Assembly: GCA_000517565.1 (NCBI GenBank)
Contig: CP007051.1
Coordinates: 62,001 to 126,000 of the forward strand
Length of the DNA: 64,000 nucleotides
DNA from: Desulfurella acetivorans A63
GTDB taxonomy: Bacteria; Campylobacterota_A; Desulfurellia; Desulfurellales; Desulfurellaceae
Direction: 5' to 3'
Below are positions 32,868-42,267 of the stretch, one piece after another. The notes beneath the pieces were generated by a model. That model ran no database searches. It saw nothing but the letters and a program-made list of their open reading frames with translations, and was not told where the DNA came from. A program made the position numbers and the translations under genes. The stretch's first letter is position 1; each line of letters opens with the position of its first letter.

Positions 32868-34535
32868 GTGTCTTTAATTGGACAGTTATTACTAAATAAC
32901 CAGAAAATAACACAAGAACAACTAAAACAAGCTATACTTGAACAGGAAAAAACTAATAAACGTTTGGGAGAAATTTTAAAAGAACATAATTTAATAACTG
33001 ATGAAGATATTGCCGATGTTCTAAGTAGACAGTTTAACTTAAAGAGAGTTAACTTAAGTAATATCGTTATTGATAAATCAGCTTTATCAGTAATTAAAGA
33101 AGATGTGGCTAAAGAGCGTTTAATTTTACCTTTTGCTAAAACGGACAATGAACTCCACATAGCCGTAGTTGATCCTACAGAAAATACCTATTTGATAGAT
33201 GAAATTAGATTTAAAACAGGTATTAAAAAAGTAGTTTTATATATTACGACGCCACAAGATATTATAAATGCTATAAACACAAGCTATACTGTGTATAACA
33301 AACTTGAAGAATTTGTAAAAAATCTACCTCAGATGCAAACTATAGAAGAAATTAAAGAAGAAACTCAGACTATTATAGAAGAAAATGATCCGCCTTTAAT
33401 TAAATTGGTTAATTCAATTATTGAAAATGCTATTTTTGCAAGGGCTTCAGATATTCATATAGAGCCTTTTGAAAACATCTTAAGAATTCGTTATAGAATT
33501 GATGGTAAAAATATAGAAGCTATGCGTTTACCAAAACAATTTGCTTTAAGTATTATTTCAAGAATTAAAATCATGTCTCACTTAGATATTGCAGAAAAAA
33601 GACTCCCTCAAGATGGAAGAATAAAGCTTAAGGTATCAGGTAAAGAAATTGACTTGAGGGTTTCTACCATACCTGTGGCTTTTGGAGAAAAATGTGTTAT
33701 GAGAATTTTAGACTCTACCAGTATAAAAGTTAAGTTAAATGATTTGGGTTTTGAGCCTGAAGATTTAGAAAAATACATAAAAGCAGCCAAATCTCCACAC
33801 GGTATTATTTTAGTTACAGGCCCAACAGGTTCTGGTAAGTCAACCACGCTTTATGCAACACTAAATTTGTTAAATAATATAGGCGTAAACATACTAACAG
33901 CAGAAGATCCAATAGAGTATAATTTAGAAGGTATAAATCAACTTCAGATTAACGAAGAAATTGGTTTGACTTTTGCAAAAGCCTTGCGTTCATTTTTAAG
34001 ACAGGATCCAGATATTATTATGGTTGGAGAAATTAGAGATACAGAAACTGCAGATATTGCAATTAGAGCGGCACTAACAGGTCATTTAGTATTGTCAACA
34101 CTTCATACAAATGATGCACCAAGTGCCATAGCAAGGCTTGTAGATATGGGTATAGCTCCTTATTTACTTTCTTCATCGCTAAGGCTTATACTGGCACAAA
34201 GACTTGTTAGAAAGATTTGTGAGTCTTGTAAAACTGCATATGAGCCAGAGCCAGCATTGATAAAAGACCTAGGATTAGATAATACTAAAACTACCTTTTA
34301 TCGTGGTAGAGGATGTGCTTTTTGTAACAATACAGGTTATAAAGGCCGAATAGCAATATATGAAGTTATGCCAATAGATGAGCAGATAAAAAAAGCAATA
34401 ATTTCTGGTGCAAATACAGATGAAATAAAAAAAATAGCAATTAAAAATGGCATGCAAACACTAAGGCAAAGTGGTATAAAAAAAGTTTTGGATGGTATTA
34501 CTACAATTGATGAAGTTCTCGAAGTAACAATTTAA
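32868..34535 (+). CDS. pilB: type IV pilus/type II secretion assembly ATPase (PilB/GspE)
   Basis: 555-aa hexameric secretion ATPase powering pilus extension or type II secretion. An N-terminal MshEN domain (about 1-150; 'QLLLNNQKITQEQLKQAI...LGEILKEHNLITDEDIADVLSRQF') is followed by the ATPase core with Walker A GPTGSGKSTT, an Asp box, Walker B (IIMVGEIRDTETADIA) and a His box LVLSTLHTNDAPSA. A tetracysteine zinc site CESC...CAFC follows. The start is GTG, with GAGGTG upstream. No pilin or pilC/pilT gene is adjacent; instead it heads an operon with recG and others. Distinguishing PilB from GspE needs phylogeny. Confidence 0.9.
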   Translation: MSLIGQLLLNNQKITQEQLKQAILEQEKTNKRLGEILKEHNLITDEDIADVLSRQFNLKRVNLSNIVIDKSALSVIKEDVAKERLILPFAKTDNELHIAVVDPTENTYLIDEIRFKTGIKKVVLYITTPQDIINAINTSYTVYNKLEEFVKNLPQMQTIEEIKEETQTIIEENDPPLIKLVNSIIENAIFARASDIHIEPFENILRIRYRIDGKNIEAMRLPKQFALSIISRIKIMSHLDIAEKRLPQDGRIKLKVSGKEIDLRVSTIPVAFGEKCVMRILDSTSIKVKLNDLGFEPEDLEKYIKAAKSPHGIILVTGPTGSGKSTTLYATLNLLNNIGVNILTAEDPIEYNLEGINQLQINEEIGLTFAKALRSFLRQDPDIIMVGEIRDTETADIAIRAALTGHLVLSTLHTNDAPSAIARLVDMGIAPYLLSSSLRLILAQRLVRKICESCKTAYEPEPALIKDLGLDNTKTTFYRGRGCAFCNNTGYKGRIAIYEVMPIDEQIKKAIISGANTDEIKKIAIKNGMQTLRQSGIKKVLDGITTIDEVLEVTI

Positions 34536-34538
34536 AAA

Positions 34539-36674
34539 ATGCTTAAAACAAAACAAGTATTAAATTCACTTGAAACTCAAATTCTTAAATTTGTCCATTT
34601 AAAAGATTATAAAAGCGCTGAAGTTTATATTAAAAAAGAAAATTCAGTGCTTAAGTTTGATAAATGTGCCGATTGGTTGTTATCAAAACTTGTTTTAAAG
34701 CCACAGGTAGAAAAAATTTTTAATAAAAAACATATTTATTGTGTTTGGGATTTACTACTAACAAAACCTTTGCGAAACGAACATTACACTCAAATAACGC
34801 CTATTATCCACGCAAAAGATTATGCTTGTATCCAAGGTACTGTTGTATCAAAAAAAGCTGGTAATCCTTATACAATTGTAATTGATGATGGCTATGGCAG
34901 GCTTGATTGTAAATGGTTTAATCTTAATCAGTTTTTAAAACATATACTGAAAAATATAAAGGTTGGATCACACGTTGTTTGCGAAGGAAAAATAACGGAA
35001 TTTGGGCTTTTTAAAGAAATGCACCATCCTCGCATAAAGGCATCTAGTCAATTTAAACCACATATTGAGGTAATCTATCCTTCGTTTGGAAATCTTAAAA
35101 ACACCACAATTAAAAAAATTATAGAACAGCACTTATTATTATCACCAAACCCACCTTATGATTATTTGCCTTATACAATAATTGCAAGAAACAATTTGCC
35201 ATTTTTAAGTGAAGTATTTGAAGCTTTACATGTTAAAAGCGCTTTTGATGAAAAAATAGAAAAACGTTTAAAGTATGATGAGCTTTTTTTGATGCAGCTA
35301 GGACTTGCTTTGCAGGAAGCATATAAAACAAATGAACCAATCAGTATTGAATTTGATGAGGATTTTTTACAAAAAATAGAAAAAAAGTTGCCATTTGAGC
35401 TTACAATTGATCAAAAAAAAGCTATCAATACAATTTTAAATGATATGCATTATACCAAAACTTCATCAAGATTGCTACAAGGTGATGTAGGATCTGGTAA
35501 AACCATAGTAGCTTTGATTTGCGCTTTGGCTGTATTGAAAAACAATTACCAGGTTTGTATAATGTCTCCAACCACAAGCCTTGCAGGACAAACATTTACA
35601 GTTGCAAAAAAGTTTTTAGAGGATGAGGGATTTAATGTAGGTTTGCTTGTCAGTACAACAAAGAAAAAAAATGAAATTTATCAAGCAGTTAAAGATTTTA
35701 AAATTCATTGTTTGATAGGAACGCACGCTTTGCTAAACGAAAAGCTTGAGTTTAGTAATTTGGGTTTTTTGGTGATAGACGAACAGCACCGCTTTGGCGT
35801 TGACCAAAGAAAAATTCTCTCAAGCAAAGGAAAAAGCGCTTATATGTTAATTATGAGTGCAACTCCTATACCAAGGAGTCTGGCTTTTGCAATTTATGGT
35901 AAAACTAAAATTGTTGAAATCCGTTCTATGCCAAAAAACAGAAAAGCGGTTCATACAATTCATCTTTATAAAAAGTCTGAAGATAAAGCCTTTTTGCATG
36001 CAAGAGAAGAGATATTAAAAAAACATCAGGTTTATATTGTATTTGCTTTAATAGAAGAATCACAGTCAAAAGTAGATTTTGATTCATTAATGGGAAGTTA
36101 TGAGGATATTAAAAATAAATACTTTGGTGAATTTAAATGTGCTTTTTTGCACTCAAACATAAAAAGTGCTCAAAAAGAAAAAATTTTTCATGATTTTGTA
36201 CATGGCAAGATTGATTGTCTTATGAGCACAACTGTAATTGAAGTAGGTATAGACAACCCAAATGCTACAGTTATAATAATTGAAAACGCAGAAAATTATG
36301 GCCTTGCCCAGCTTCATCAGCTTAGGGGAAGGGTGGGAAGAAGCGATCTGGATTCATTTTGTTATTTAATTACAAAAGATAGAATATCTTCATTGGCAAA
36401 AAGGCGCATTGATGTATTGCTTTCTACAAATGATGGTTTTGAAATAGCAAAGCAAGATTTAATTTTGCGAGGGAGTGGTGAAATTTACTCAACAAGGCAA
36501 CATGGTTTGCCAGATTTGGAATTTGCTGATATACTAAATGATAGAGAACTATTGGAAAAAGCCCAAAGTGATATTTATGAGCTTTTGAGCCTAAAGTATC
36601 CATTAAGTAATGGACTGATCAAGATGGTGGAGCATAAGTGGCAGAAAAAATTTTCTTTTGCGAGGGTAATATGA
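34539..36674 (+). CDS. recG: ATP-dependent DNA helicase RecG
   Basis: 711-aa helicase that reverses stalled replication forks and processes branched DNA. An N-terminal wedge/OB region (about 60-190) is followed by helicase motif I GDVGSGKT, motif II VIDEQHRFGVDQR (DExH), motif III SATPIPRS, and motif VI LHQLRGRVGRS. The TRG end region 'LILRGSGEIYSTRQHGLPDLEFADILNDR' is typical. The N-terminal domain is rather divergent and the whole is a little shorter than in E. coli-type (about 693) plus extensions. It begins 3 nt after pilB and overlaps the nitrilase start by ATGA. Confidence 0.94.
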   Translation: MLKTKQVLNSLETQILKFVHLKDYKSAEVYIKKENSVLKFDKCADWLLSKLVLKPQVEKIFNKKHIYCVWDLLLTKPLRNEHYTQITPIIHAKDYACIQGTVVSKKAGNPYTIVIDDGYGRLDCKWFNLNQFLKHILKNIKVGSHVVCEGKITEFGLFKEMHHPRIKASSQFKPHIEVIYPSFGNLKNTTIKKIIEQHLLLSPNPPYDYLPYTIIARNNLPFLSEVFEALHVKSAFDEKIEKRLKYDELFLMQLGLALQEAYKTNEPISIEFDEDFLQKIEKKLPFELTIDQKKAINTILNDMHYTKTSSRLLQGDVGSGKTIVALICALAVLKNNYQVCIMSPTTSLAGQTFTVAKKFLEDEGFNVGLLVSTTKKKNEIYQAVKDFKIHCLIGTHALLNEKLEFSNLGFLVIDEQHRFGVDQRKILSSKGKSAYMLIMSATPIPRSLAFAIYGKTKIVEIRSMPKNRKAVHTIHLYKKSEDKAFLHAREEILKKHQVYIVFALIEESQSKVDFDSLMGSYEDIKNKYFGEFKCAFLHSNIKSAQKEKIFHDFVHGKIDCLMSTTVIEVGIDNPNATVIIIENAENYGLAQLHQLRGRVGRSDLDSFCYLITKDRISSLAKRRIDVLLSTNDGFEIAKQDLILRGSGEIYSTRQHGLPDLEFADILNDRELLEKAQSDIYELLSLKYPLSNGLIKMVEHKWQKKFSFARVI

Positions 36675-37453
36675 AAATAAGTGTAGCTCAAATGCAAGTT
36701 ATTGAGGGCAATATGGAAAAAAATTATGAAACTTCTTTGGATATGATACAAAAAGCTAAATTAAATGGAAGCAATCTTGTGCTTTTTCCTGAACTTTTTT
36801 TGTCTGGGTTTGATTATACAAATTTAGATAAACTATCAAGACTTTCACCGAAATATATCGATAAATTGCTTGAAGAATCAAAAAATATTGCAATTTGTGG
36901 TACTTTTTTGGAAAATATTGACAATAAAATATACAATACTTTTTACTGTTTATACGAAAGAAAAGTTTTATTTAAGTACTCGAAAATCAAGTTATTTGAA
37001 GTAACAAAAGAAGACTATTATTTTAAAGCTGGCAATAAAAGTGAGCCAAATACATTCGATTTATTTGGTGTCAAATTTGGGGTATGTATATGTTTTGAGT
37101 TACGTTTTCCAGAAATTTTAAGAAAAGCAGCACTTAATGGTGCACAGGTTTTGCTTGTGAGTGCAATCTGGCCCGTTGAAAGACTACATGCATGGCAGAG
37201 TTTGTCATGTGCAAGAGCAATTGAAAATCAGGCGTTTGTTGTAACTTGCAATGCAAATGATAGATCTGGTAAATGGATGTGTGCAGGACATTCAAGTGTT
37301 TATGATCCAAATGGTTTACTTCTTGAGTGTGCTTTGGATTGTACAACTTTAAAAAGTGTTGTTTTTGATCCGGAATATTCACGCAAAATTCAAAAAGAAT
37401 TTCCAAGTTTAATTAGAGCATATGATTTGAATTGTATGGGGGAAAAATTATGA
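36671..37453 (+). CDS. carbon-nitrogen hydrolase (nitrilase/Nit family)
   Basis: 260-aa amidase of the nitrilase superfamily. The catalytic triad is visible as Glu (FPELFLSGFDY), Lys (SKIKLFEV) and Cys (GVCICFELRFPEI), at the expected order and spacing. Candidates in this size class include omega-amidase (Nit2-like) or deaminated-glutathione amidase; the substrate is not evident. The ATG at 36671 is chosen because it matches the family start and gives an ATGA overlap with recG. It also ends in an ATGA overlap with mogA. Confidence 0.88.
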   Translation: MKISVAQMQVIEGNMEKNYETSLDMIQKAKLNGSNLVLFPELFLSGFDYTNLDKLSRLSPKYIDKLLEESKNIAICGTFLENIDNKIYNTFYCLYERKVLFKYSKIKLFEVTKEDYYFKAGNKSEPNTFDLFGVKFGVCICFELRFPEILRKAALNGAQVLLVSAIWPVERLHAWQSLSCARAIENQAFVVTCNANDRSGKWMCAGHSSVYDPNGLLLECALDCTTLKSVVFDPEYSRKIQKEFPSLIRAYDLNCMGEKL

Positions 37454-37944
37454 AATTTGCTATTATCACACTATCTGATAAAGGTTATGCCAAAGAAAGA
37501 GAAGATTTAACAGGGCCTGCTTTGATAGATTTTATTCAAAAAAATTTAGGTTTTATGGAATTATCATACTATACAATAATACCAGATGATAAAGATGCGC
37601 TTAAAAGAGAGCTTTTAGAGCTTTGTGAAGCAAATGTTGATTTAGTAATAACTAATGGTTCAACTGGTATAGCTCCACGCGATATTGCACCCGATGTTAC
37701 ACAGGAGGTAATAGAAAAAAGACTTTGGGGATTTGAAGAAGCTATGCGATTAAAAAGTTTTGAAAAAACACCAACGGCTATTGTTTCAAGAGCATGCGTG
37801 GGCACAAGAAAGAACACGCTTATTATAAACTTGCCAGGCAGTCCAAAGGCGGCAATCGAAAATATTGGTTTTATATATAAAGCAATTGAACATACAATAA
37901 AAAAATTACAAGGTGATCAAACTCCTTGTGCGGGTGCAGTATGA
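37450..37944 (+). CDS. mogA: molybdopterin adenylyltransferase (MogA/MoaB family)
   Basis: 164-aa molybdenum-cofactor enzyme that adenylates molybdopterin before metal insertion. Landmarks are ITLSDKGYAKEREDLTGP at the N-terminus, TNGSTGIAPRDIAPDVT (about 70-86), and INLPGSPKAA near the C-terminus; all are typical of MogA. Moco would be needed for enzymes such as polysulfide reductase or formate dehydrogenase in this kind of organism. ATGA overlaps with the flanking nitrilase and NfeD genes indicate tight translational coupling. Confidence 0.92.
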   Translation: MKFAIITLSDKGYAKEREDLTGPALIDFIQKNLGFMELSYYTIIPDDKDALKRELLELCEANVDLVITNGSTGIAPRDIAPDVTQEVIEKRLWGFEEAMRLKSFEKTPTAIVSRACVGTRKNTLIINLPGSPKAAIENIGFIYKAIEHTIKKLQGDQTPCAGAV

Positions 37945-38384
37945 GTGTTGATATAGGCGAAGTACTGGTTTTTTTATCTTTTACTTTTTTAGCACTAGAG
38001 ATATTTTTTGCAAGTGGTGGTATCTTTACATTTGTAGGTTTGGTATCATTTATAATTGGGACTTACTTTTTGTATTTAGGTTTTAATGGTTTGCCGCCGG
38101 TGTTTTTGTACGTTATATGTCCTATTTTTATAGGTATCTTTATTTTTGTTGTTTTTGTAGTTGGTCTTGGTTTAAAGGCTCAAAAGCTTCCTGTGAAAAC
38201 TTTAGAAAATCTTGTAGGAAAAACTGGTATATGCAAAAAACCGATTAAAAAAGATAATCCAGGTCAAATTGAAATAGAAGGCGAAATTTGGACTGCATAT
38301 AGTGATTCTGATATAGAAATTGGCCAAAAAGTTACAGTAATTAAACAAGAATCTTTAAAATTATTTGTAAAAAAGGAGGCATAG
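37941..38384 (+). CDS. NfeD-family membrane protein
   Basis: 147-aa protein with two to three transmembrane segments (about residues 5-75) and a C-terminal soluble OB-fold-like domain (about 88-145; 'LVGKTGICKKPIKKDNPGQIEIEGEIW'). NfeD proteins are encoded next to stomatin/slipin partners and are thought to act with them in membrane microdomains or protein quality control. Here the slipin gene follows after 3 nt, confirming the classical pair. The start at 37941 overlaps the mogA stop. Confidence 0.9.
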   Translation: MSVDIGEVLVFLSFTFLALEIFFASGGIFTFVGLVSFIIGTYFLYLGFNGLPPVFLYVICPIFIGIFIFVVFVVGLGLKAQKLPVKTLENLVGKTGICKKPIKKDNPGQIEIEGEIWTAYSDSDIEIGQKVTVIKQESLKLFVKKEA

Positions 38385-38387
38385 TTT

Positions 38388-39152
38388 ATGGAAAGTATCG
38401 TATTTATTGTTGTTGTTATTTTTTTATTACTTGTTATTTTAAACTCTATTCGTATTGTTCAAGAATACGATAGAGCAGTAATTTTTAGACTTGGTCGAGC
38501 AGTAGGCGTCAAAGGACCTGGTTTGATTATACTTTGGCCAATTATTGATAGTATGGCAAAGGTTTCTTTAAGGATTAATACACTTGAAGTGCAACCGCAA
38601 GATGTTATAACAAAGGATAACATAACAATTAAAATAAACGCCGTTGTGTATTTTAAAGTAGTAAATGCTCTAAATGCAGTAGTTCAGATTAAAAATTACG
38701 CATATGCAGTAGAGCAGCTTGCGCAAACTACATTAAGAAGCGTTTGTGGTCAGGCTGAGCTTGATAAACTGCTTTCAGAACGTGAAAAAGTTAATTCAGA
38801 AATCCAGGAAATTCTTGACAAACACACAGATGCCTGGGGTGTAAAAGTAACACTTGTTGAGTTAAAACAGATTGATTTACCACAGGATATGCAAAGAGCC
38901 ATGGCGCGCCAGGCTGAAGCAGAAAGAGATAGAAGGGCTAAAATTATTAACGCTGATGGTGAATATCAAGCAGCTGAAAAATTAAACGAAGCAGCACGCA
39001 TTATATCACAAAATCCAATAGCACTCCAGCTTAGATACCTTCAAACATTAAATGAGATTTCTTCTACAAACAACACAACCACGATTTTGCCTATTCCGCT
39101 TGATATATTAAGGGAAATTGGAAAATCAATTGCGCAAAAAGAACAAGCCTAA
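38388..39152 (+). CDS. slipin (SPFH/stomatin-like protein)
   Basis: 254-aa membrane-anchored SPFH-domain protein. One N-terminal hydrophobic segment (about 3-22) is followed by the SPFH/band-7 domain ('[24 protein letters not shown]...[19 protein letters not shown]') and a charged helical region ending in '[25 protein letters not shown]' that drives oligomerisation. It scaffolds membrane domains, usually with NfeD, which is encoded just upstream. It is the last gene of the pilB operon. Confidence 0.93.
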   Translation: MESIVFIVVVIFLLLVILNSIRIVQEYDRAVIFRLGRAVGVKGPGLIILWPIIDSMAKVSLRINTLEVQPQDVITKDNITIKINAVVYFKVVNALNAVVQIKNYAYAVEQLAQTTLRSVCGQAELDKLLSEREKVNSEIQEILDKHTDAWGVKVTLVELKQIDLPQDMQRAMARQAEAERDRRAKIINADGEYQAAEKLNEAARIISQNPIALQLRYLQTLNEISSTNNTTTILPIPLDILREIGKSIAQKEQA

Positions 39153-39308
39153 AAGCTTAAATTTTTGTTATTGCTTTTAAAATAGAGAAATACTAGTGAT
39201 ATTTTAATTCTATTAAGTGGTTTTTACTATTAAAGCTTTTTTGAGATTACACAATAACAGAATATATACCTAACACGATAATTGCTAAAGCAAGAAGTGC
39301 AACTATGC

Positions 39309-40424
39309 TTATATAAGCTTTAGAATACGAATAATTTTTGAGTATTTTTTGCTGCTTGCAAGTGCTATTAAAAAACCGATTGGTAATACAAAACCATTAA
39401 AAGCTTCTACATCGACCATAATTTTTACAAGTGGTATTCCAGGTATTAATATAATAATCGCACTTAGGGCAACTAAAGTAATGTATATTAAGTAAAATAA
39501 TTTTTCTTGCTTAAAATTAGCATTTAAAGAGGGACCAAAATTCCAGGTTTCGCCAGATGCCCACGCAAATGACATAGAAACGACAAATGCAGCTAAAATA
39601 CTTGAAGCATACAGCCCAACAGCAAACAGCAATGCGCTGTATTTTCCTGCAATTGGCACCAAAGCCAGAGCAAAGTTATAAGCATTATTAGGAGAAATAT
39701 GTTCTCTATATAGCACAGATGCGCCAAGTATAATTACTACAATCATTAAAATTTGTGTTGCAAAACTACCGATCAATGTATCCCATTTTGCAAATTTTAT
39801 ATCGCAAGCTTGTAAACGTTTTTCTACTGTTGCACTTTGTTGGTAGTAAATCATCCAGGGCATGATAACTGCACCTACATTTGCAGCTATAAGGAAAAGG
39901 TAATTTTTGTTATTAAAAGGTTGAGCTAAACTGAAACTTTTTGCTATTTCTGAATAATTTGGATGAGATATTAAGCAAGCAGGTATAAAAGCGAAAGAGA
40001 CTAAAGAAAAGATAATAGCGATATTTTCTGCGCGCTTATATTTGCCGCTTAAAGCTACAAAAACTAATAACAATGCGCTTGTAATAATAGAATAATCCTT
40101 TGGTATACCTACAATTTCTGAACTTGCTGCAATACCTGAAAACTCTGTTAAAAGTGCGCTAAAAACCACAACAAGTAATAAAATAGTGGAAAACGCAGCC
40201 CAATTTTCACCAAAATATTCACGGATTAACTCGCCATGCCTTTTACTTGTAACGCATCCAAGTCTTGATGCAATTTCTTGTACTATATATAACAATGGTA
40301 TAAGCAATATTTGTAAAGGTATCAGAGTATAGCCATATTTTGCACCTGACACAAAAGCTGTTGTAATTGAACCGGCGTCCACACCCGCAATCATCACTAT
40401 AAAACCCGGACCAAATGCAGCCAA
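39309..40424 (-). CDS. Nramp-like metal-ion transporter, apparently frameshifted at both ends
   Basis: 371-aa open frame for an Nramp (SLC11) family membrane transporter with about ten hydrophobic segments. The TM1 metal motif reads GVDAGS instead of the usual DPGN, and the TM6 motif reads MPWMIYYQQ instead of MPHN, so it belongs to a divergent clade whose ion is unknown. The TTG start at 40424 has no ribosome site. An ATG at 40459 with AGAGG upstream would, with one extra A in its A7 run, read MKKNFKIWFLSF straight into the frame. At the 3' end one extra A in an A5 run (TCAAAAATT) would remove the stop at 39309 and add a further membrane helix ending at 39247. The full gene is probably 39247-40459 with two one-base deletions or miscalls. 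Confidence 0.75.
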   Translation of the reverse strand: MAAFGPGFIVMIAGVDAGSITTAFVSGAKYGYTLIPLQILLIPLLYIVQEIASRLGCVTSKRHGELIREYFGENWAAFSTILLLVVVFSALLTEFSGIAASSEIVGIPKDYSIITSALLLVFVALSGKYKRAENIAIIFSLVSFAFIPACLISHPNYSEIAKSFSLAQPFNNKNYLFLIAANVGAVIMPWMIYYQQSATVEKRLQACDIKFAKWDTLIGSFATQILMIVVIILGASVLYREHISPNNAYNFALALVPIAGKYSALLFAVGLYASSILAAFVVSMSFAWASGETWNFGPSLNANFKQEKLFYLIYITLVALSAIIILIPGIPLVKIMVDVEAFNGFVLPIGFLIALASSKKYSKIIRILKLI

Positions 40425-40738
40425 AAAGGATAAAAACCAGATTTTGAAGTTTTTTTCATAAAGTGTTCCTCTAACTTAAAAGAATAATTAGTCTCATATA
40501 AATCAAATATAAAAAGTCAACTAAATTAAATTGAGTCAAGCATAAATACTTGTTGTATTTAAAAGTCCTTTTAATCTACATATTGTTGACAAAATCAGCG
40601 CTATTTGGTAGATTAAGCTGGTAAGTTTTGAAGGGCTTTTGTGTGGTAGGTTAAAGCCAGATACGTTTTTTAAAAAAAGGGCTAAAGTAGAGTTTTAAAT
40701 TTATTATTTATCTATAGTGCTTTAAAAAGGTGGTTTTG
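40425..40738. other. intergenic region between Nramp-like gene and prs
   Basis: Contains the likely true start region of the Nramp-like gene (to 40459). On the minus strand there are two TTGACT hexamers 19 nt apart (around 40510-40540) that may be its -35 or a regulator site. The prs promoter and a roughly 120-nt prs leader with a GGCTTT...AAAGCC hairpin (about 40634-40659) fill the rest. No gene is seen. Confidence 0.5.
40586..40614 (+). promoter_or_regulatory. promoter of prs-rplY-pth
   Basis: Consensus TTGACA (40586-40591), 17-nt spacer, TAGATT (40609-40614), predicting a leader of about 120 nt before the prs start. Confidence 0.6.
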
Positions 40739-41674
40739 ATGAGGGGTCTAAAGTTAATTGCTGGCTCAGCTAACAAGGAATTATCTCAAAAAATAAGTGA
40801 TTATCTTAATGAGCCAATTGTCGATACAGAGATCTCGCGCTTTAGCGATGGTGAAGTTTCGGTTCAGATAAAGGAAAACATTCGAGGCTCCGATGTATTT
40901 TTGATTTGTTCTTTATCTAGACCCGTTAATGAAAACATAATGGAGATGCTTGTTACAATGGATGCGATAAAACGCTCAAGCGCGAATTCCCTAACTGTTG
41001 TTTTACCATATTATGCGTATGCTAGGCAAGATAGAAAAGTAAAGTCACGTGTGCCAATAAGTGCAAAACTTATGGCAGATTTGCTTACTGTATCTGGAGC
41101 AGACAGGATTGTGGCTATGGATTTACATGCTGGTCAAATCCAAGGTTTTTTTGATATACCGGTTGACCACTTATATGCGTCGCCTGTTATAGCTAATTAT
41201 ATTCGTGAACTTCACAAGGAAGATATTGTCATAGTTTCACCAGATGCAGGTGGCGTTGAGCGAGCTAGAGAGTTGGGCAAAAAGCTTGGATGCAGTCTTG
41301 CTATTGTAGATAAAAGAAGACCTAAACCCAATGTAAGCGAAGTGCTACATATTATAGGTGAAGTAGAGGGAAAAACCGCTGTGCTTGTAGATGATCTTAT
41401 AGATACAGCAGGTACAATTGTAAATGCAAGTATTGCTTTGGCAGAAAAAGGTGCATTGGAAATTTATGCATGTTGTACACATCCTGTACTTTCTGGACCT
41501 GCGCTTGAACGAATAGAAAACTCTCCTATAAAAGAACTTGTTGTTACAGATACACTTGTGTGGAATAAAGATAGGGATTGCAAAAAGATAAAAACGCTTT
41601 CTGTTGCCAATGTTATTGGGGAAGCAATTAGAAGAATTTATAATAAAGAATCGGTGAGTTCACTGTTTGATTAA
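40739..41674 (+). CDS. prs: ribose-phosphate pyrophosphokinase
   Basis: 311-aa enzyme making PRPP from ribose 5-phosphate and ATP for nucleotide, His and Trp synthesis. It shows 'FSDGEVSVQIKENIRGSDVFLICS', the ATP-binding 'YYAYARQDRKVKSRVPISAKL', the metal-binding 'DLHAGQIQGFF' and the PRPP loop DDLIDTAGTI. AAAGGTGG sits 5 nt before the ATG at 40739. Class I length. It is first in the classical prs-rplY-pth order. Confidence 0.97.
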   Translation: MRGLKLIAGSANKELSQKISDYLNEPIVDTEISRFSDGEVSVQIKENIRGSDVFLICSLSRPVNENIMEMLVTMDAIKRSSANSLTVVLPYYAYARQDRKVKSRVPISAKLMADLLTVSGADRIVAMDLHAGQIQGFFDIPVDHLYASPVIANYIRELHKEDIVIVSPDAGGVERARELGKKLGCSLAIVDKRRPKPNVSEVLHIIGEVEGKTAVLVDDLIDTAGTIVNASIALAEKGALEIYACCTHPVLSGPALERIENSPIKELVVTDTLVWNKDRDCKKIKTLSVANVIGEAIRRIYNKESVSSLFD

Positions 41675-41685
41675 AAGGAGGAACA

Positions 41686-42258
41686 ATGCAATTTAAAGCA
41701 CAAATCAGGGATGCAAAGGCAAAAACACTTAGAAAACAAAACCGCATACCTGCTGTAATTTATGGGCAATTGCCTAAGCCTATTAATATAAGCCTGGATA
41801 AAAAAGAAACACTTGCAATTTTAAGAAAAGCAAGACGAACTGATATTTTTGAGGTTAGCTTTGATAACGAGACTTTTAGATGCATTATAAAAGAAGTACA
41901 AAAACACCCCGTAACTTCTGATATTTACCATGTAGATTTTTATAAATTTGACCCAAACAAGCACATTAATATAGAAGTGCCAATTGTGCTAAAAGGCGAA
42001 CCAAAAGGTGTAAAAGCAGGTGGTGATTTGTATCAGCCAAGAAAGAAAATTGCACTAAACAGCCTACCAGATAAAATACCGCATGAAATAGTTTTAGATG
42101 TAACAAATCTGGAAATTGGCGATTCTATTCATGCTTTTGATTTAGAACTTCCCGAAGGAGTAAAGATAGCAAGCAGTAAAAATTTTGAAATTGTAGGTGT
42201 TGTAGGTAAATCTAAGGAAGAATTGGCTGAAGAGAAAACTGAAGCTCCTCAAACTTAA
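41686..42258 (+). CDS. rplY: 50S ribosomal protein L25 (CTC form)
   Basis: 190-aa 5S rRNA-binding protein of the long L25/TL5/CTC type. The N-terminal L25 domain (about 1-90; 'TLRKQNRIPAVIYG', 'DIYHVDFYKFDPNKHI') is followed by a beta-rich C-terminal domain (about 95-175) with 'VKAGGDLYQPRKKIAL'. It has its own AGGAGG and lies 11 nt after prs and 9 nt before pth, the usual arrangement. Confidence 0.95.
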   Translation: MQFKAQIRDAKAKTLRKQNRIPAVIYGQLPKPINISLDKKETLAILRKARRTDIFEVSFDNETFRCIIKEVQKHPVTSDIYHVDFYKFDPNKHINIEVPIVLKGEPKGVKAGGDLYQPRKKIALNSLPDKIPHEIVLDVTNLEIGDSIHAFDLELPEGVKIASSKNFEIVGVVGKSKEELAEEKTEAPQT

Positions 42259-42267
42259 TAATCTTTT

